DNA of 64,000 nt from CAXQZU01 sp964228555. GTDB taxonomy: Bacteria; Planctomycetota; PLA2; JAEUHO01. The DNA lies in NCBI GenBank assembly GCA_964228555.1, contig CAXQZU010000024.1, forward strand, positions 38,650-102,649. Direction: 5' to 3'. A program made the translations under genes and the position numbers. Shown here piece by piece: positions 49,869 to 58,769 of the stretch. The notes below the pieces were generated by a model that made no database searches, was not told where the DNA came from, and was given only the letters and a program-made list of their open reading frames with translations. Each line of letters begins with the position of its first letter. Position 1 is the stretch's first letter.

Positions 49869-51335
49869 CTAGCGCCCGGCCGGGGCCGTGGTCCCCGCGG
49901 CCCGCGCCCGCGTGCGGGTGAACACCTCGCCCTTGTAGGCAAAGTCCACGGCATCGCGGCGGATGGCCTGCACCACCACGAGGCCCGCCTCGTCGATGGC
50001 CTCGCCCACCTTGCGGTGCCTGCCGTTGATGGTGGCCACGCTGCGCGCGGGCTGGTCATCGCTGACGATCATGCCCGTGATGGACACGGCGATCTCGGCG
50101 GCCTCCGCCATCACCACGGCCCGGGCACGCAGGCGAAGGACCTGCTCCAGCACCTCGCCCGCATCGGCGGCCACGGCCTTGCCCTTCACGAACTCGTCCC
50201 AGCCCTGCGCCGTGCTCGTCACGGCGGCATGGTCGCCGCGGTCGAACATGCGCTGCATGTCGCGCAGGGTCTTCTCGGCGAGCGATCGCGTGATCTCCAC
50301 CTGCCCGGCAACCCGTCGGCCGGCCAGGTCCTCGAGCCGCTGGCCCACCTCCGTGAGCCGGGCGAGCAGGGCCGCCTCCGTGACCGTGCGCGCCTGCATG
50401 AGGCGTTGCACGCGCGAGGAGAGCTCGGCGACCCCCGCGGCCAGCTGCACCAGTTCGCGGTCGCCCTTGAACAGGTCGCCGGCGGCCATCAGGGCCCGGC
50501 CGCGCTCCTCCACCTGCAGCAGGGCGCCGAGGTCGGCCTCGATGGCAGCCACCGCCTCTCCCTGCCGGGCGCGCTCCTCGACGCCGGCCCGCTGCGTGGC
50601 CATCGCCTGCGGGGTGCGCGGGTCCTGCAGGGGGTCGCGCCGGGAAGCCCCACGGGGCAGCGTGTAGGTGGCGGGGCGCTCCGGCACGAACTCCGCAATC
50701 GCCTTGCGCACCGGCGGCGACTGCAGCCGCTGCTCCTCGCCCTGGATCGTCACGCGCCGGGGGCCGTCCCCCGAGGGCGCGTAGTAGTAGCTGTCCAGCG
50801 TCACCTCGAGGTCGTGCAGCACGGCGGCCGGCGCGTCCTCCGGGCCTTCCTGCGCGGCGTCGATCTTGAGGCCGCGCACGGAGACCAGCCGCGGGTCGTT
50901 CTCCAGCATGTTGAGGAAGCGCAGGATCGACCCGGCCTCGCCCTGCCCCTTGAGCAGCGAGCGCGTGACGAAGATGCCCTTGGCCAGGTCGCTCTCGACC
51001 GGCTTGCTCTCGGGCAGCTCGCGGAAGCGCAGTCCCGCCTCCTGGAAGAAGGTGCTCAGGCCGCTGTAGAACTCGGCGATCTTCTGCTTGCTGGGCAGGA
51101 CCTCCAGCTCCTTCGTCTCGACGGCCCGGAACACCACGAGGCGTTCCTCCCGTTGGGGCACCTTGCGGATCTCGGTGTCAGCCTCCCGGATGCGCTGGTC
51201 GAGGCTCTCGATCTCGGCCTCCATCGCGCGGATCTCGGCGAGGTCCTGCGTGGCCAGCCAGGCCACGGCGCCGACCACCAGCGCGGCAACCGCGATGGTG
51301 AGCAGCAGGCGGGTCTTCTCGGAGGGCTGGGCCAC
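49869..51335 (-). CDS. pilO: PilO-like inner-membrane protein with added coiled coil and PilP-like end
   Basis: 488 residues from GTG 51335 with a GGAGC site. PilO is usually about 200 residues: a membrane helix (LLLTIAVAALVVGAVAWLA, 10-28), a coiled coil (EIRAMEAEIESLDQRIREAD) and a ferredoxin-like domain (AEFYSGLSTFFQEAGLRF to about 190). Here roughly 200 residues of predicted helix follow (240-400). The end, SITGMIVSDDQPARSVATINGRHRKVGEAIDEAG...AVDFAYKGEVF, resembles the PilP/GspC homology region. It could thus supply both PilO and PilP functions in the periplasmic alignment complex. No separate pilP gene is seen. Confidence 0.75.
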   Translation of the reverse strand: MAQPSEKTRLLLTIAVAALVVGAVAWLATQDLAEIRAMEAEIESLDQRIREADTEIRKVPQREERLVVFRAVETKELEVLPSKQKIAEFYSGLSTFFQEAGLRFRELPESKPVESDLAKGIFVTRSLLKGQGEAGSILRFLNMLENDPRLVSVRGLKIDAAQEGPEDAPAAVLHDLEVTLDSYYYAPSGDGPRRVTIQGEEQRLQSPPVRKAIAEFVPERPATYTLPRGASRRDPLQDPRTPQAMATQRAGVEERARQGEAVAAIEADLGALLQVEERGRALMAAGDLFKGDRELVQLAAGVAELSSRVQRLMQARTVTEAALLARLTEVGQRLEDLAGRRVAGQVEITRSLAEKTLRDMQRMFDRGDHAAVTSTAQGWDEFVKGKAVAADAGEVLEQVLRLRARAVVMAEAAEIAVSITGMIVSDDQPARSVATINGRHRKVGEAIDEAGLVVVQAIRRDAVDFAYKGEVFTRTRARAAGTTAPAGR

Positions 51336-51353
51336 GGGTGCTCCTGCGCTGTC

Positions 51354-52091
51354 CTATCGACCGGGACCGGGGGCGGGCTTCGCCCCCGGCTTGGCCGGCC
51401 CGGTGCGCGGCACCAGGCTCAGCTCGTAGCGGAACTCGCCCACGACGGCCGGGCTGCGCGGGCGCTCCATGCCTGCGCGGTCCTGCACGATGAGCACGCT
51501 GGGGTTGTTGATGCGCTGGAAGTCGGCGAAGAACTCCGTGGACTGGCCGGTGGCATCGGGGTCGCCGGTGAGCGCGGTGTACAGGGCACTGCTGTGGGCC
51601 AGCGCGCTGGACTCCTGCTCCATGGCCAGCAGGCCCCGGAACTTGAGCTGTCCCCCATCCGCCGCCTGCCGGCCCGGGGTGGCCGCGCGCTTGCTGGCGA
51701 TGGGCTGGGCCGGCACCTCGACGGCGTCCAGCCACGCGAGGTAGGGCGTGTCGCCCGCCTGGCGCGTGACGATGTCGAACAGCTGGTCCAGCTTCTGCGA
51801 CCACAGGATGCGGGAGCGATTGATGGTCTGGATGGCGGTGCGCCGCCGCTCGTACATCTCGATCTCGGCCTGCAGGTCCAGCGAGTGCTTCTTGCGCTGC
51901 TCCTGCGCCAGGGCCTCGTCCTCGCGCGCCGTGCGCAGGTCGCGCACGCGGCCCAGCTCGATGTGCACCCACGCGAAGGCGCCCAGCGCCAGCGTGACGG
52001 CCACCACGCCGGACACGATGGCGACGAAGCGTGCCCGGGGCGTGCCGGTGCGGGCCCGGAGCTCCGGCGGCAGCAGGTTGATCTCGATCAT
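51354..52091 (-). CDS. pilN: PilN-like inner-membrane protein
   Basis: 245 residues from ATG 52091. It begins MIEINLLPPELRAR, the conserved PilN N-terminus that binds the cytoplasmic actin-like PilM. A membrane helix follows (FVAIVSGVVAVTLALGAFAWV, about 22-42), then a coiled coil (ELGRVRDLRTAREDEALAQEQ) and a periplasmic ferredoxin-like part to about 230, ending with a Pro/Gly tail. It lies 18 bases from pilO and 19 bases after pilM; the order M-N-O-secretin is that of type IV pilus operons. Confidence 0.9.
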   Translation of the reverse strand: MIEINLLPPELRARTGTPRARFVAIVSGVVAVTLALGAFAWVHIELGRVRDLRTAREDEALAQEQRKKHSLDLQAEIEMYERRRTAIQTINRSRILWSQKLDQLFDIVTRQAGDTPYLAWLDAVEVPAQPIASKRAATPGRQAADGGQLKFRGLLAMEQESSALAHSSALYTALTGDPDATGQSTEFFADFQRINNPSVLIVQDRAGMERPRSPAVVGEFRYELSLVPRTGPAKPGAKPAPGPGR

Positions 52092-52110
52092 GCGCTGCGC
52101 TCCCGGTGCA

Positions 52111-53136
52111 TCACTGGGCTCCCCGGCTGGCGAGGCCCATGGCCACGGCGACGTCCATCATGTGCTCGCGCAGCCGGCCGGCGTCCACGCCGCTGGGCGC
52201 GATGGCCACGTCCCCGGTCGGGTCCCAGGTCGCGGTGGGCTTGCCGAGCGTGGTGCCCAGGTCGTCGACGAGGCCGACGAGCCGGGCCCCACCCCCCGAG
52301 AGCAGCACCTCGTCGATGCCCCGGTCGAACTGGTTCTCGAAGTAGTCGAACGAGAGGCGGATCTCGTTGCTCAGGTCCGCGACCGCGGCACTGACCGCGT
52401 CCCGCACCCTGCCCTCGTCCTCGCCGGGCTTGCGCTTGAGCGCCTCGGCGTCGGCCTGGCCGAGGTCCAGCCGGGTCGCGATCGCGGCCGTGAAGGCATC
52501 GCCGGCGGCATGGATCTCGCGCGTGAACAGCGAGGTGGCCCCCGCAAGCACGTTCACGCTGGTCTTGCTGGCACCCACGTCCACCAGCGCTGCCACCTTG
52601 CGGGCTGCCTCGCCCTGCGGGTGGCGCGCCAGCGCGAAGGCGTTGCCCAGCGCGAACGCGTCCACGTCCACCACCTGCGGCTGGAGCCCGTGTGCGGACA
52701 GCACCCGCATCTGGTCCGCGACGAGCGACCGCTTGCATGCCACCAGCAGCACGCGCATCTCGTTGGGCCCCAGGTCGGCCTGCCCCTCCGGGCTCAGGGG
52801 CTGGCTGTCCATCACCACGTCGGCCACGTCGAAGGGCACGTACTTGTCGGCCTCGAAGCGCACGGCCGCCTTCAGGGCCTCCGGCCCCATCTTGAACATG
52901 GTCAGGTAGCGCACGATGACCGACTTGCCCGACACGGCGGTCACGACGCGTCGGGTGCGGAAGGCGCCGTCGCGCAGCACGCGCGCCACCGTGTCGGACG
53001 TGGCCTCGGCGCTGGGCACCTCGGCGCAGGCGAAGCCCGTGATGCGCGGCGCGCCGTCCCACGTGAGCTCGAGCGCCTTCACGGCACGCGTGCCGATGTC
53101 CAGCCCGATCAGGGACCTGGCGCGCTTCAGGAACAT
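52111..53136 (-). CDS. pilM: PilM-like actin-fold pilus assembly protein
   Basis: 341 residues from ATG 53136. PilM is an actin-like ATP-binding protein on the cytoplasmic side of the pilus machine. LIGLDIGTRAVKALEL is phosphate loop 1, VVTAVSGKSVIVRYLTMFKMGPEALKAAVRFEADKYVPF is the PilM-specific region, ALVDVGASKTSVNVLAGATSLFTREI is phosphate loop 2, and EVLLSGGGARLVGLVDDL is the adenosine motif. It is the first gene of the pilMNO-secretin run; the 161-base gap upstream should hold the promoter, but no motif was recognised. Confidence 0.93.
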   Translation of the reverse strand: MFLKRARSLIGLDIGTRAVKALELTWDGAPRITGFACAEVPSAEATSDTVARVLRDGAFRTRRVVTAVSGKSVIVRYLTMFKMGPEALKAAVRFEADKYVPFDVADVVMDSQPLSPEGQADLGPNEMRVLLVACKRSLVADQMRVLSAHGLQPQVVDVDAFALGNAFALARHPQGEAARKVAALVDVGASKTSVNVLAGATSLFTREIHAAGDAFTAAIATRLDLGQADAEALKRKPGEDEGRVRDAVSAAVADLSNEIRLSFDYFENQFDRGIDEVLLSGGGARLVGLVDDLGTTLGKPTATWDPTGDVAIAPSGVDAGRLREHMMDVAVAMGLASRGAQ

Positions 53137-53297
53137 GGGCTCCTCAGGGGCCGCACGCGGCATGGGCAGGGCAGGACCCGGCCTCGCGCCCGGCTCCTGG
53201 CCACGTGCATAGTGTCCCGCCGGCAGGGGCGGGTGTCCAACCGCGCGCCCTCGCCCGCCCCGGGACGGCCTGCCCGACGGGCCTCGCTTACGCGCAC

Positions 53298-55052
53298 CTA
53301 ACGCCCGGCCTCGCCCGCCTCGATGGGCGCCACGTTGCGCCGCAGGTGCGCCTCCACCTCCTCGGCCGTGGTGAGCTCGAGGCACTCGCGGGCGATGCGC
53401 CGGGCCCGGTCCACCGTCAGGCTGCGCAGCAGGCGCCGCACCCTGGGCAGGGTGCCGGGGCTCACGCTGAACTCGCGCAGGCCCAGGCCGAGCAGCAGCG
53501 CGGTGTGGAGGGCGTGCCCACCCATCTCGCCGCACAGCGTGACAGGCACGCCGGCGCGATCGGCCGCCGCGAGCGTGTCGCGCAGGAGGCGCAGGATGGA
53601 GGGATGCGAGGGCTGGAAGAGCCGGGCGAGCCGCGGGTTGAGCCGGTCCACGGCGAGGTCGTACTGGATGAGGTCGTTCGTCCCGATCGAGAGGAAGTCG
53701 GCCTCGCGCACGAGCAGGTCGCTCGTGACCGCGGCCGCGGGGATCTCGACCATGATGCCCACCGGGACGTCCGGCCTGCAGGGCAGGCCCTGCTCGATGA
53801 GCTCCGCCGCGGCGGCGGCGATGAGCGCCCTCGCCTGCCGCAGGTCCTCCAGCCCGGCCACCATCGGCAACAGGATGCGCACGTCGCCCTCGGCGGCCAC
53901 GCGCAGCAGCGCTCGCAGCTGCACGTGGAAGGCCTGGGGGTGGGCGAAGCACCAGCGCAGCGAGCGCACCCCCAGCGCGGGATTGGGCTCGCGCGGCCCG
54001 CCCAGCGGCGACTCCTTGTCGCTGCCGAAGTCGAAGGTGCGCACGGAGAGGCGGCCGCCGGCCAGCCGCTGCAGCGTGCTGCGGTAGGCCTGCAGGTGCT
54101 GCTCCTCGGTGGGCAGCGGGGACCCCGGGCGCACGAGGAACTCGGTCCGGTAGAGGCCCACGCCCTCGGCACCACGCGCGAGGCCGGCATCCACGTCAGG
54201 CGGGAACTCGATGTTGGCCAGCAGCGTCACCTTGTGGCCGTCCAGCGTCTCGCACGGCAGCTGGCTCTCGGCCAGCAGGCTGCGCTCGAAGCGGTCGTAG
54301 CGCTCGGCCAGCCCCAGGGCCTCGCGCCGCGAGGCCTCGTCGGGATGCACCACCACGAAGCCTTGCGTGCCATCCACCCACAGCGGGTCACCGTGCTGCA
54401 CGCGCGCCAGCAGCCCGGCCACGCCCACCACGCACGGGATGCCCAGCGAGCGGGCGATCACGGCCGAGTGGCTGGTGACGCCGCCCTCCTCCAGCGCGAT
54501 GGCGGCCACGGCGCGGCCCTCCAGCGCCGCGGTCTCGCTGGGCGTGAGGTCACGGGCCACGATCACCACGGGGCGGTCGCCCCCTGCCGGCCCGGCGCCC
54601 GCCTGCACGCCGCCGCCCGTCAGCGCCCGCAGCAGGCGCCGCTCCACGTCCACGAGGTCCTGCGCCCGCTGCGCCATCAGGCGGTTGGCCGAGGAGGCCA
54701 GCCGCGAGGCCGCGGCATGCAGCACGCCGGCCACGGCGCGCTCGGCCGCCTGCCCGGCGTCGATGGCGCCCTCGATGCCGGGCAGCACGCTCTCCAGCAG
54801 CAGGCCGTGCGCACGGAAGATGCCCCCGACGCCGGCCTCGCCACCCAGCTGGGACTGGAGGCGCTCGAGGTCGTCACGCGCCACCTGCGCCGCGCGCCGC
54901 AGGCGCTCCTTCTCCACGCGCAGGTCCTGCGCCGGCGCGTCGGGCAACGCCACCACGTCAGGCGACTCCTCGAAGAGCAGCGCCGGGCCCACGCGGCTGC
55001 CGCCGCACACCGCGATGCCCCCGAGGCGTGCCATCGCGGCCGGCGAGCCCAC
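53298..55052 (-). CDS. ptsI: Phosphoenolpyruvate-protein phosphotransferase, PTS enzyme I
   Basis: 584 residues from GTG 55052, supported by a GAGGAG site that overlaps the end of ptsH. EI takes phosphate from PEP and passes it to HPr. The HPr-binding helical domain comes first, then the active His in GGVTSHSAVIARSLGIPCVVG, and the PEP barrel with GVGLYRTEFLVRPGSPLPTEEQ, IMVEIPAAAV and LSIGTNDLIQYDLAVDRLNP, ending with the Cys of LCGEMGG. There is no N-terminal GAF domain, so it is EI-like rather than PtsP. No sugar permease (EIIB/C) is encoded here, suggesting a regulatory PTS. Confidence 0.95.
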   Translation of the reverse strand: MGSPAAMARLGGIAVCGGSRVGPALLFEESPDVVALPDAPAQDLRVEKERLRRAAQVARDDLERLQSQLGGEAGVGGIFRAHGLLLESVLPGIEGAIDAGQAAERAVAGVLHAAASRLASSANRLMAQRAQDLVDVERRLLRALTGGGVQAGAGPAGGDRPVVIVARDLTPSETAALEGRAVAAIALEEGGVTSHSAVIARSLGIPCVVGVAGLLARVQHGDPLWVDGTQGFVVVHPDEASRREALGLAERYDRFERSLLAESQLPCETLDGHKVTLLANIEFPPDVDAGLARGAEGVGLYRTEFLVRPGSPLPTEEQHLQAYRSTLQRLAGGRLSVRTFDFGSDKESPLGGPREPNPALGVRSLRWCFAHPQAFHVQLRALLRVAAEGDVRILLPMVAGLEDLRQARALIAAAAAELIEQGLPCRPDVPVGIMVEIPAAAVTSDLLVREADFLSIGTNDLIQYDLAVDRLNPRLARLFQPSHPSILRLLRDTLAAADRAGVPVTLCGEMGGHALHTALLLGLGLREFSVSPGTLPRVRRLLRSLTVDRARRIARECLELTTAEEVEAHLRRNVAPIEAGEAGR

Positions 55053-55053
55053 G

Positions 55054-55362
55054 TTACTCCTCGAAGCCCGCGTCGACCAACGCGGCCAGCGCAGCGACCG
55101 CGGCCTCGGCGTCGTCGCCGTGCGCCTCGATCTCGAGCCAGGCGCCCGGAGGCGCGCCCAGGAACATGATCTCGAGCACGTCCTTGGCATCCACGCGCGT
55201 GCCTGCCTCCGCACCGCCGCCGTCGGGGACCTCCACCAGCGTGATGGCCAGCTGGCTGGCGAACCGCTTGGCCCGCGTGGCGAGCATGGCCGCCGGGCGG
55301 GCGTGCACGCCCTTCTCGTTGACGACCTGCACCCGCCGCCTGGCCTGCGCCGGGCCGCTCAT
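55054..55362 (-). CDS. ptsH: HPr-family phosphocarrier protein with Ser46 replaced by Asp
   Basis: 102 residues from ATG 55362 (ATGA overlap with the EIIA gene). HPr relays phosphate from EI to EIIA. The active His is in VVNEKGVHARPAAML. Aligned with Bacillus subtilis HPr (KSIMGVMSLG), this protein reads KDVLEIMFLG, so the regulatory Ser46 is Asp. The loop before it carries an insert of about six residues (VPDGGGAEAGTRV). It starts after the EIIA gene and is followed by EI, making a three-gene unit. Confidence 0.92.
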   Translation of the reverse strand: MSGPAQARRRVQVVNEKGVHARPAAMLATRAKRFASQLAITLVEVPDGGGAEAGTRVDAKDVLEIMFLGAPPGAWLEIEAHGDDAEAAVAALAALVDAGFEE

Positions 55363-55850
55363 CGCCGGGCTCCCTGCCAGGCCTGCTGCACCAGGTCCAC
55401 GATCTGGGCCGCCGTCGTGCAGCGTCGCAGCAGGCGCGGCCAGTTGGGGTCGCGGGCGAGGCCGGCCACCAGCCGGGCCACGCGCAGGTACTCCTCCGTG
55501 GAGGGCGCGGCCACGAGGAACACGGTGTGCACCGGGGCCCCGTCCACGGCCTGGAAGGCAATGCCCGCAGGCGACACGCCCACGCCGACCAGCAGTTCCT
55601 TCACGCAGCGCTTCACGTCGCCCGGCGCCGTGGGGTGCGGCAGCGCCACGCCGTTGCCGATGCCGGTCGAGGCCTGCGCCTCGCGCTCCAGCACGTTCTT
55701 CACCAGCGACTTGCGCGCCGCCTCGCCCAGCGCCTTCGAGGCCACGAAGGCGCGCGAGATCTCGACCACCGCCTCGGCCGGGGTGCGCGCCTTGAGGCCG
55801 GGCACGCAGTGCGCCACGGCAGGGCACGGCAGGTCGGGGCGGGCGGTCAT
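55359..55850 (-). CDS. ptsN: PTS EIIA-Ntr / fructose-type IIA domain protein
   Basis: 163 residues from ATG 55850, with GAGGAG nine bases upstream. It is a single EIIA domain of the fructose/mannitol-nitrogen class: LVKNVLEREAQASTGIGNGVALPHPTAP, with the phosphorylated His in ALPHP, and APVHTVFLVAAPSTEEYLRVARLVAGLARD. PtsN proteins act by binding regulators rather than by transporting sugar. It stands between hpf and ptsH as in the E. coli rpoN operon, which supports a PTS-Ntr role; a diverged sugar EIIA cannot be excluded. Confidence 0.9.
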   Translation of the reverse strand: MTARPDLPCPAVAHCVPGLKARTPAEAVVEISRAFVASKALGEAARKSLVKNVLEREAQASTGIGNGVALPHPTAPGDVKRCVKELLVGVGVSPAGIAFQAVDGAPVHTVFLVAAPSTEEYLRVARLVAGLARDPNWPRLLRRCTTAAQIVDLVQQAWQGARR

Positions 55851-55885
55851 CGACACGGGCTCCTCGGGGTCGCGGGCGCGGGGCG

Positions 55886-56290
55886 TCACTCGCCCCGCCG
55901 CAGGCGCTCGATCACGTCCTCGTAGGTGCTCAGCCCCTCGCCCGGGCCGGCGCCGGCGGCGGCCGGCGGGGCCCCGGCGGACGGGGTGCGCTCGCCGCGG
56001 TGGTGGTCCTGCCGTCGGTCCTTGGCCTTGCGCAGCTGCATCGCCAGCTTGTGCTCGGCGAGGTCCACGGCGGCGTACATGTCCGGGGCCTGCGCCTTGA
56101 CCACGAGGCGTGCGCCGCGCGGCACGTCGAGCACGATCTCGACCTCGTGATCCTGGTGCTGCACGTCCATGGTGACGGCGGCCTGCGTCGCCCGGCCGGC
56201 GAAGCGCAGCAGCTTCTCCACCTTCGTGCGCGCATACGACTTCATCGCATCGGTCACGCCCAGGTGCCGGCCGGTGATCGTGATCTGCAT
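55886..56290 (-). CDS. hpf: Ribosome hibernation-promoting factor, short type
   Basis: 134 residues from ATG 56290 with a GAGG site. The HPF/RaiA fold is residues 1-100: MQITITGRHLGVTDAMKSYARTKVEKLLRF, VTMDVQHQDHEVEIVLDVP and DMYAAVDLAEHKLAMQLRKAKDRRQDH, with the basic face that binds 16S rRNA. A Pro/Ala linker leads to a short end, STYEDVIERLRRGE, too short to be the dimerisation domain of long HPF. It silences ribosomes in slow growth. It sits between truA and ptsN. Confidence 0.93.
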   Translation of the reverse strand: MQITITGRHLGVTDAMKSYARTKVEKLLRFAGRATQAAVTMDVQHQDHEVEIVLDVPRGARLVVKAQAPDMYAAVDLAEHKLAMQLRKAKDRRQDHHRGERTPSAGAPPAAAGAGPGEGLSTYEDVIERLRRGE

Positions 56291-56386
56291 GGCAGGGCAC
56301 CTCGCGCCGGGGGATGCCTGCATCCTAGCCGGGGAAGGGCGCCGGGCGAGCGGGGAGCCTGCTGTGGCTGCCGCCGAGGCCGTGGC

Positions 56387-57199
56387 TCAGGACGGTGGCG
56401 GCCGCGTGCCGTAGCCCACGTCCTGCAGGCACAAGCCGTGTGCAGGGGCCGGTGCCGGGGCCGACGCCCGGTCGAGGGAGGCCAGCGTGGCGCCTGCCGC
56501 GCCGGCCGGGTCGCCCGTGCGCGCAGCCGCGACCATGGTGCCCACCATCGTGCGCACCATCTTGTAGAGGAAGCCGTCGCCCACGACATCCAGCCAGGCG
56601 TGACGGCCGCGGCGCGTCCAGCGCACGAGCGAGAGCGTGCGCACGGTGTGCTCGCGCGGCGAGCCGGCGCTGGCCATGCTGGCGAAGTCATGCGTGCCGC
56701 ACAGGGGGCCGGCCGCGGCCTGCAGCGCGGCCAGCGGCGGCAGCTCTCGCACGCGCCAGGCCGTGCGCTCGGCCAGCGGTCGCCGCCGCGGGGCGACCAG
56801 CAGCCGGTAGCGGTACCACTTCCAGCGCGCGTCGCGCAGGGCATGGAATCCGGGCGCGGCCTCGCGCACGCGCAGGATGCCGATGTCGGGCGGCAGCAAG
56901 GCCTCCAGCGCACGCCCCAGGCGCGCCGCCTCCATGGCATGCGAGGTGGGCAGGCTGGCCACGGCCCGGCGGGCATGCACGCCCGCATCCGTGCGCCCCG
57001 CCCCCACCACCGCGTGCGGCGCACCCAGCACGCGCGCGAGCGCGGCCTCCAGCTCGCCCTGCACGGTGCGACCCTGCGCCTGCCGCTGCCAGCCCAGGAA
57101 GCCCGTGCCGTCCCAGCACAGGTCGATGCGCAAGGTGCGCGCGGCGGGCCCGCCCGGCACGCCGCCCGCGGGCGCCTGCGGCCGTTGCGAGGACGCCAC
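56387..57199 (-). CDS. truA: tRNA pseudouridine(38-40) synthase
   Basis: 270 residues from GTG 57199, 8 bases after the rpoN stop. TruA makes pseudouridine at positions 38-40 of tRNA anticodon stems. The catalytic Asp is in GAGRTDAGVHARRAVASL; DGTGFLGWQRQAQGRTVQGELEAAL is the N-terminal block and WLDVVGDGFLYKMVRTMVGTMV the C-terminal one. Length and motifs are standard. Its place inside the rpoN-hpf-ptsN run differs from E. coli. Confidence 0.95.
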   Translation of the reverse strand: MASSQRPQAPAGGVPGGPAARTLRIDLCWDGTGFLGWQRQAQGRTVQGELEAALARVLGAPHAVVGAGRTDAGVHARRAVASLPTSHAMEAARLGRALEALLPPDIGILRVREAAPGFHALRDARWKWYRYRLLVAPRRRPLAERTAWRVRELPPLAALQAAAGPLCGTHDFASMASAGSPREHTVRTLSLVRWTRRGRHAWLDVVGDGFLYKMVRTMVGTMVAAARTGDPAGAAGATLASLDRASAPAPAPAHGLCLQDVGYGTRPPPS

Positions 57200-57207
57200 G
57201 CCGCGCG

Positions 57208-58671
57208 CTACCAGATGCGACGCTGGCGCGAGGAGGGGATGCCCAGCGCCTTGCGGTACTTCGTCACCGTGCGGCGCGCGATCTCCAGGCCCGACTCCTT
57301 GCTCAGCTGCTCGGCCACCTCGTCATCGCTCTTGGGCGCCTTCTTGTCCTCGTGCTCGATGATCTCGCGCACGCGCTCCTTCACGCTCTGGCGCGACTCG
57401 ACGCCGCCCTCGCCGTTCTCGGTGCCGCCCGTGAAGAAGAACTTCAGCGGCGTGATGCCACGCGGCTCCTGCATGTGCTTCTCGCTGATCGCCCGGCTCA
57501 CGGTGCTGACGTGGATGCCCAGCGCATCGGCAACCTCCTGCATCTTCAGCGGCTTGAGGTGGCTGACCCCGAACTCGAGGTACTCGCGCTGGCGCGACAC
57601 GATCTCGCGCGCCACCCGCTCCAGCGTGCCCTGCCGCTGCGCGATGGCGTCGATGAGCCACTTGGCGAGGTCGACCTTCTTCTTCAGGTGCTCGCGCAGG
57701 CGGGGGTCGCCGCGCGCCTCGCGCAGCAACGCGCGCACCTGCGGGCTGATCCCCAGGCGCGGCAGGGCGTCCTGCACCAGCCGCACCACGTAGTCGCCGT
57801 CTTGCCACTCCACCAGGATGTCGGGCCGGATGTAGCGGGCCGGCTCGGCCGACCACGCCGCGCCGGGACGCAGCGTCATGGTGCGCGCCAGCGACTGCTT
57901 GAGCTGGTAGAGGTCCTCCAGCGCGATGCCCAGCGCCTTGGCCACCTTGGGCATCTTGTTGCGCTGCAGGTCGGCTAGGTGGTCGCGCACCAGCGCGCGC
58001 TTGAGCTCGGCGTCGGGGTCCGCCTCGTCCACCTGCAGCAGCAGGCACTCGGTGGCGTCGCGCGCGCCCACGCCCCGGGGCTCCAGGCCCTGCACGACGT
58101 CCAGCCCCCGCTGCAGCACCTCCAGCGGCACGGGCTCGTCCATGCCCTCGCGCACGTCCTCGAGCGTGGCGCGCAACAGGCCGGCCGCGTCGAGGTTGAA
58201 GATGATGGCCTCCGCCGCGCGGCGCACCTCGGGCGCCAGCTCCAGCTCCTCCACCTGCAGCATGAGGTGGTCGGCGAGGCCGGTGCCGTGGTCGGGCGCG
58301 TTCTGGAGGGCCTCCAGCTTGCGGTCGGCGGCTTCCTGCGCCGCCGCCCGGCTGGTGGTGCCCGGCCCGGAGGCCTCGGCCTCCGCCAGCCCCTCCAGCC
58401 GCTCCAGCGTGCGCTCGGCGTCGGGGTCGAGGCCCGCGCCCTCGTCCTCGTCGCCCTCGCCCTCGTCCGCGCGGGACTCGGCCGGGGCGGGCCCCAGCGC
58501 ATCCGCGGCTTCCTCCACCACCTCGAGGGCCTCGTTCTCCTGCAGCGCATCCTCGATCAGGTTGCGGAGGTCCATCGTGGGCAGCTGCAGGATCTCGATG
58601 GACTGGATGATCTGCGGCGCCAGCCGCAGCTGGAGGGATTGGCGGAGGTGGAGCCCGACGTCCATGCGCAT
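57208..58671 (-). CDS. rpoN: RNA polymerase sigma-54 factor
   Basis: 487 residues from ATG 58671; GTG 58680 and ATG 58665 are alternatives, and no strong ribosome site decides. Region I is LRQSLQLRLAPQIIQSIEILQLPTMDLRNLIEDALQENEALE, rich in Leu and Gln. Region II is long and acidic (ADEGEGDEDEGAGLDPDAE). Region III has the core-binding and helix-turn-helix parts (MQEVADALGIHVSTVSRAISEKH), and the RpoN box is ARRTVTKYRKALGIPSSRQRR. It needs AAA+ activators, none of which are encoded here. It heads the truA-hpf-ptsN-ptsH-ptsI run, after recR-dnaX by 98 bases. Confidence 0.96.
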   Translation of the reverse strand: MRMDVGLHLRQSLQLRLAPQIIQSIEILQLPTMDLRNLIEDALQENEALEVVEEAADALGPAPAESRADEGEGDEDEGAGLDPDAERTLERLEGLAEAEASGPGTTSRAAAQEAADRKLEALQNAPDHGTGLADHLMLQVEELELAPEVRRAAEAIIFNLDAAGLLRATLEDVREGMDEPVPLEVLQRGLDVVQGLEPRGVGARDATECLLLQVDEADPDAELKRALVRDHLADLQRNKMPKVAKALGIALEDLYQLKQSLARTMTLRPGAAWSAEPARYIRPDILVEWQDGDYVVRLVQDALPRLGISPQVRALLREARGDPRLREHLKKKVDLAKWLIDAIAQRQGTLERVAREIVSRQREYLEFGVSHLKPLKMQEVADALGIHVSTVSRAISEKHMQEPRGITPLKFFFTGGTENGEGGVESRQSVKERVREIIEHEDKKAPKSDDEVAEQLSKESGLEIARRTVTKYRKALGIPSSRQRRIW

Positions 58672-58769
58672 GCTGTGCACAGTCTACCGCAGCCCGCGGC
58701 GCGCGCCCGGGGCCGGGGGCACCAAGGTCGCCAGTCGCAGCGTCCGGTGACGCGCGCCGGCGGACGGCC

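Noticed and set aside
53180..53270. Sigma-54 site (GG-N10-GC) upstream of pilM
   Set aside because: The nearest TGGACA...TGC has the wrong spacing (12 instead of 10).
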